A DNA stretch of 7,399 bases, from contig VYCZ01000420.1 of the NCBI GenBank assembly GCA_009843675.1, positions 9,368 to 16,766 on the forward strand, written 5' to 3'. Source of the stretch: Gammaproteobacteria bacterium. Lineage in GTDB: Bacteria; Pseudomonadota; Gammaproteobacteria; Eutrophobiales; Eutrophobiaceae. Of the stretch, positions 4,744 through 7,399 are shown one piece after another; position 1 is the stretch's first letter, and the number at the start of each line of letters is the position of its first letter. The translations under genes and the position numbers were made by a program. The notes beneath the pieces were generated by a model. The model did not search any database and had not been told where the DNA came from. It saw only the letters and a list, made by a program, of their open reading frames with translations.

Positions 4744-7399
4744 TTACGGAACCGATACCTGAAGCTGCAAATACAGGAAGGTTCCCTGCCAGGGAACGAC
4801 GGAATCGCTGCGATAGATACGGCCGCAACAGCTTTCGAACTCGCCCGGCTCGGGGTAAACATCAAACAGGTTCCGCCCTCCGGCTTTCAATGAGAAACGG
4901 TCTCCGAAATGCAGGGTCGCCTCCGCGTCAAGCATGAACTCAGCGCCGAACTTCTGAAATACCGCCAGGTCCGCGGTGCTGGTATTTTCATAGCTACCGT
5001 AATAGCGGCCCCGCAGCAGCAGGTCAAAACGGTCACGGGTATGACGCAGGGACGCCACGGCGCGCAGGTCCGGGGCGCCGTTTTCCACGTCAAACTGCGC
5101 TTCTGCGTCCACGAATCGCCCGCGCTCAACAAGCCGGGTTTCGTTGTAGTTGCCGGCCAGGTGGAGCATGTTATTACCGCCGAAGCCATCGAACTCAAAA
5201 GTGGCTGACAGGTCAACGCCTTGAGTTTTCGAATTCACATCGTTGGTGAAAAAGCGCACCTGCGCAATGGTATTGGCTCCCGGCACTCCGAGCGCCTCCA
5301 GTTGCGCGGTCTCCCCAGGCCCCACAGCGAACTGTGAAGACAACACGATGCGGTCGTCAAGCCGGATGTGATAGTAATCCAGGGTCAGGGAGAGGCCGTC
5401 AAGAGGCTCTGCGGCGAATCCCACGCTGTAGGACATGGAGTCTTCGGCATCCAACGGACGGGCGCCAAACAAGGCCGAAACCGGATGCTCGGCGGGGTAC
5501 ACCCCTTCTGCCATGGGCAAGCCGCTCGGGCCGACCCGGGTGGAGACGTTGGTTGTCGAAATCTGGCCCGGCGTTGGCGCCCGGAAGCCTGAGCCGACGG
5601 ATCCGCGCAGGTTGAGATAATCCGTGAGACGGTAACGGGTCGCCAGCTTCCAGGTAACCACGTCGCCGAAGTCGGAGAAATGATCGAAACGCACCAGGCC
5701 GTTAAGCAGCAATTCATCCGTCAAATCCATCTCCAGATCGATGTAACCGGCATAGTTGTTCCGGCTCAGCCTGCTTGCAAACTCCGGAGCATAACCGGGA
5801 AAACCGTTGGAACCGACCGGTACCGTATTATGGATCGGGTCGCCGGCCGGACACAGCGAACCGACCGTTTCCAGACCGGGGATCCGGCACTCGACAACGG
5901 TCAGGTCGTCATCCGGGTCAGCATCAACCTCGGCCCGGGTAATCTCGAAATTAAAGGGGTCGGCCGCGGCGTGTGGCCCTATCGCAAATGACAGCGGGTC
6001 ACCTTCTTCGATCGTATACCGCTCGCGACGGTATTCAAAACCGAAAGCGGCATTCAACGGGCCGGCAAAACCCAACTCCACGGGCAAAGTGAAATCGGCG
6101 TTCACGGCCAGTTCATCATTGATCAGGTTGCCGGGCCGAAAGCTTGTCGGCGTCTCCGGCCCCAGCGACGGATTGAGCGTGTTGGCAATCCGGTAACGGA
6201 TCTCGTCAGAGCCATAGCTCAGCGAAAGGTCCAGTCTCAAACCGTTGTTCAATTCTCCGCGCAGGCCGCCGGCGATGCTGTAATCGATCACTTTCCCGGA
6301 AAATTGCGGCGTGAACCCCGCCGGGTACAGGCCGGCGCGGGGATCGTAGATGGAGCCGTCCGCCAGCCGCAACGACAATAACTGGCTGACGCCGGGACGC
6401 CGGTAAAAAAACCCGCCGCTCTGGTCCTTCCAGGAGTAATTGCCGAAACCATACACTTCGAACAGCTCCGAGACCGGCAGCGCCGCGTTGACGAAGAAAA
6501 GCGCCTGCTCACGCTCCGGCTGCCCCCAGATCTGCGCCGGGCTATCGAATTCACGGTCACCGCCGACGCCGGAGAAATTGTCGGCGAAGCGTGTGTCGGG
6601 ATCGTCCGGAACGCCGTCGCTGCCGGGCAGCACCTGTTCAATCGTACCGTCAGCCCCGTAGGTATAGGTGAAGGCATCAGGTCCGTAATACGTCACGCCG
6701 TCCACTGTCAAGCGGCTGGTGGTAGCCTGCAGCGGCGTCAGGCCCGAGCCGGCAATGGTAATGTCATAGGGTTGTGAACGGCTGGTTGGCCGGGTATCCG
6801 AATATTGTCCGCTCAGGCTGAGAAATCCATCACTGCCGAGAGCAAAACCGGCGTTGGCCTCGACGGTGACTTCTTCGCCGTCGCCTTCCGTATAGCCGCC
6901 ATACTTACTGCGCAGTTCGAAACCGGAGCGATTCTCCCTGAGGTTGAAATTGATGACGCCGGCTATGGCGTCGGAACCGTACTGGGCGGCGGCGCTGTCC
7001 CTGAGCGTTTCCACGGATTGCAACGCAACGGAAGGAATACTGCCTACGTCGGGGCCGTGTGCGCCAAAGCCGTTCAGATGCATCAGGGCGGCGCGGTGGC
7101 GGCGCTTGCCGTTAATGAGAACCAGGGAGTGGTGTGAATCCAGTCCGCGCAGGCTGACCGGACGTATAAAGGTCGATCCGTCGGAGATCGGCTGGCGGGT
7201 AACGTTGAATGAAGGGACGATAGTATTGATAACATCGACCATGTCCGACGAATTGACGCTTTCCAGCTCCTGCAGCGTGAATATGTCAACCGGCACCGCA
7301 GCATCGCTCGCAGTGCGCGCCGGGACCCGTGTGCCGATGGTTACGATTTCTTCAATCTCCCCGGGCGCGTGTTTTTCCTCATCATCGGCTGATACGGAC
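4744..7399 (-). CDS. TonB-dependent outer-membrane receptor, 5'-truncated by the window edge
   Basis: This is a TonB/ExbB/ExbD-energised outer-membrane transporter that takes up substrates too large or scarce for porins. The frame is open to the right edge, giving 884 visible residues. The GTG at 7294-7296 is an internal valine: before it come 34 codons including EEIVTIGTR (residues 16-24), which resembles a TonB box. Only the signal peptide and start are missing. The plug domain (about 33-155) contains SLRGLDSHHSLVLINGKRR, with NGKRRHR at 96-102, and RDSAAAQYGSDAIAGVINF at 133-151. The rest is a beta-barrel with long loops, the family motif GFRAPTPGQ and a late NLFDVYPE. The visible protein has only four cysteines, as two pairs: 504/516 in one loop and adjacent 857/858 near the C-terminus. 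It ends LQLQVSVP, without the usual terminal aromatic residue. It converges on the molybdenum hydroxylase genes, 12 bases from the last stop. The substrate is unknown; no siderophore, cobalamin or sugar-specific signature is recognised. Confidence 0.94.
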   Translation of the reverse strand, partial: SVSADDEEKHAPGEIEEIVTIGTRVPARTASDAAVPVDIFTLQELESVNSSDMVDVINTIVPSFNVTRQPISDGSTFIRPVSLRGLDSHHSLVLINGKRRHRAALMHLNGFGAHGPDVGSIPSVALQSVETLRDSAAAQYGSDAIAGVINFNLRENRSGFELRSKYGGYTEGDGEEVTVEANAGFALGSDGFLSLSGQYSDTRPTSRSQPYDITIAGSGLTPLQATTSRLTVDGVTYYGPDAFTYTYGADGTIEQVLPGSDGVPDDPDTRFADNFSGVGGDREFDSPAQIWGQPEREQALFFVNAALPVSELFEVYGFGNYSWKDQSGGFFYRRPGVSQLLSLRLADGSIYDPRAGLYPAGFTPQFSGKVIDYSIAGGLRGELNNGLRLDLSLSYGSDEIRYRIANTLNPSLGPETPTSFRPGNLINDELAVNADFTLPVELGFAGPLNAAFGFEYRRERYTIEEGDPLSFAIGPHAAADPFNFEITRAEVDADPDDDLTVVECRIPGLETVGSLCPAGDPIHNTVPVGSNGFPGYAPEFASRLSRNNYAGYIDLEMDLTDELLLNGLVRFDHFSDFGDVVTWKLATRYRLTDYLNLRGSVGSGFRAPTPGQISTTNVSTRVGPSGLPMAEGVYPAEHPVSALFGARPLDAEDSMSYSVGFAAEPLDGLSLTLDYYHIRLDDRIVLSSQFAVGPGETAQLEALGVPGANTIAQVRFFTNDVNSKTQGVDLSATFEFDGFGGNNMLHLAGNYNETRLVERGRFVDAEAQFDVENGAPDLRAVASLRHTRDRFDLLLRGRYYGSYENTSTADLAVFQKFGAEFMLDAEATLHFGDRFSLKAGGRNLFDVYPEPGEFESCCGRIYRSDSVVPWQGTFLYLQLQVSVP

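Noticed and set aside
4781..4797. GTTCCC-TGCCA-GGGAAC hairpin as a terminator for the + strand operon
   Set aside because: No T-run follows on either strand, and the bases encode the receptor's C-terminal strand (WQGTF). The stem has only six good pairs.
7294..7296. GTG as the start of the TonB receptor (- strand)
   Set aside because: The frame continues to the right edge and encodes a TonB-box-like EEIVTIGTR before it. A start here would delete the TonB box and the signal peptide.

Overview
The window is GC-rich bacterial DNA, almost entirely coding. It holds the 3' part of one gene, two complete genes on the + strand, and most of a fourth gene on the - strand running in from the right edge. 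The TonB-dependent outer-membrane receptor shows a Gram-negative host. Base composition, IorB/CoxS-type molybdenum hydroxylase genes and large TonB receptors together point to Pseudomonadota, perhaps a gammaproteobacterium, but nothing here fixes the lineage. I see no tRNA, rRNA, CRISPR array, insertion sequence or integrase.

Bases 1-4731 (+) form a molybdenum-hydroxylase cluster. First comes the C-terminal ~594 residues of an IorB-type (isoquinoline 1-oxidoreductase beta-like) molybdopterin subunit, cut by the window start. Next is a complete 158-residue two-cluster [2Fe-2S] subunit of the CoxS/XdhC type, then a complete 784-residue molybdopterin subunit of the xanthine dehydrogenase/CoxL type. 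Gaps between genes are 54 and 60 bases, consistent with one transcript. The second gap carries a perfect 24-base palindrome. The iron-sulfur subunit's motifs match the partners of CoxL/XDH-type large subunits better than IorA, so it probably pairs with the downstream large subunit. The IorB-like gene would then need a partner elsewhere. No FAD subunit gene is visible, so the final electron acceptor is unknown.

Bases 4744-7399 (-) encode a TonB-dependent receptor converging on the hydroxylase cluster, with only 12 bases between the two stop codons. Its reading frame stays open to the window's right edge and includes a TonB-box-like segment, so only the signal peptide and start lie outside. Adjacency suggests, but does not show, that the receptor imports a compound (for example an N-heterocycle, aromatic or aldehyde) oxidised by the hydroxylases.

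The gene families are all familiar. The points most worth a second look are the two unlike large subunits around one small subunit, the intergenic palindrome, and the very tight convergent junction.
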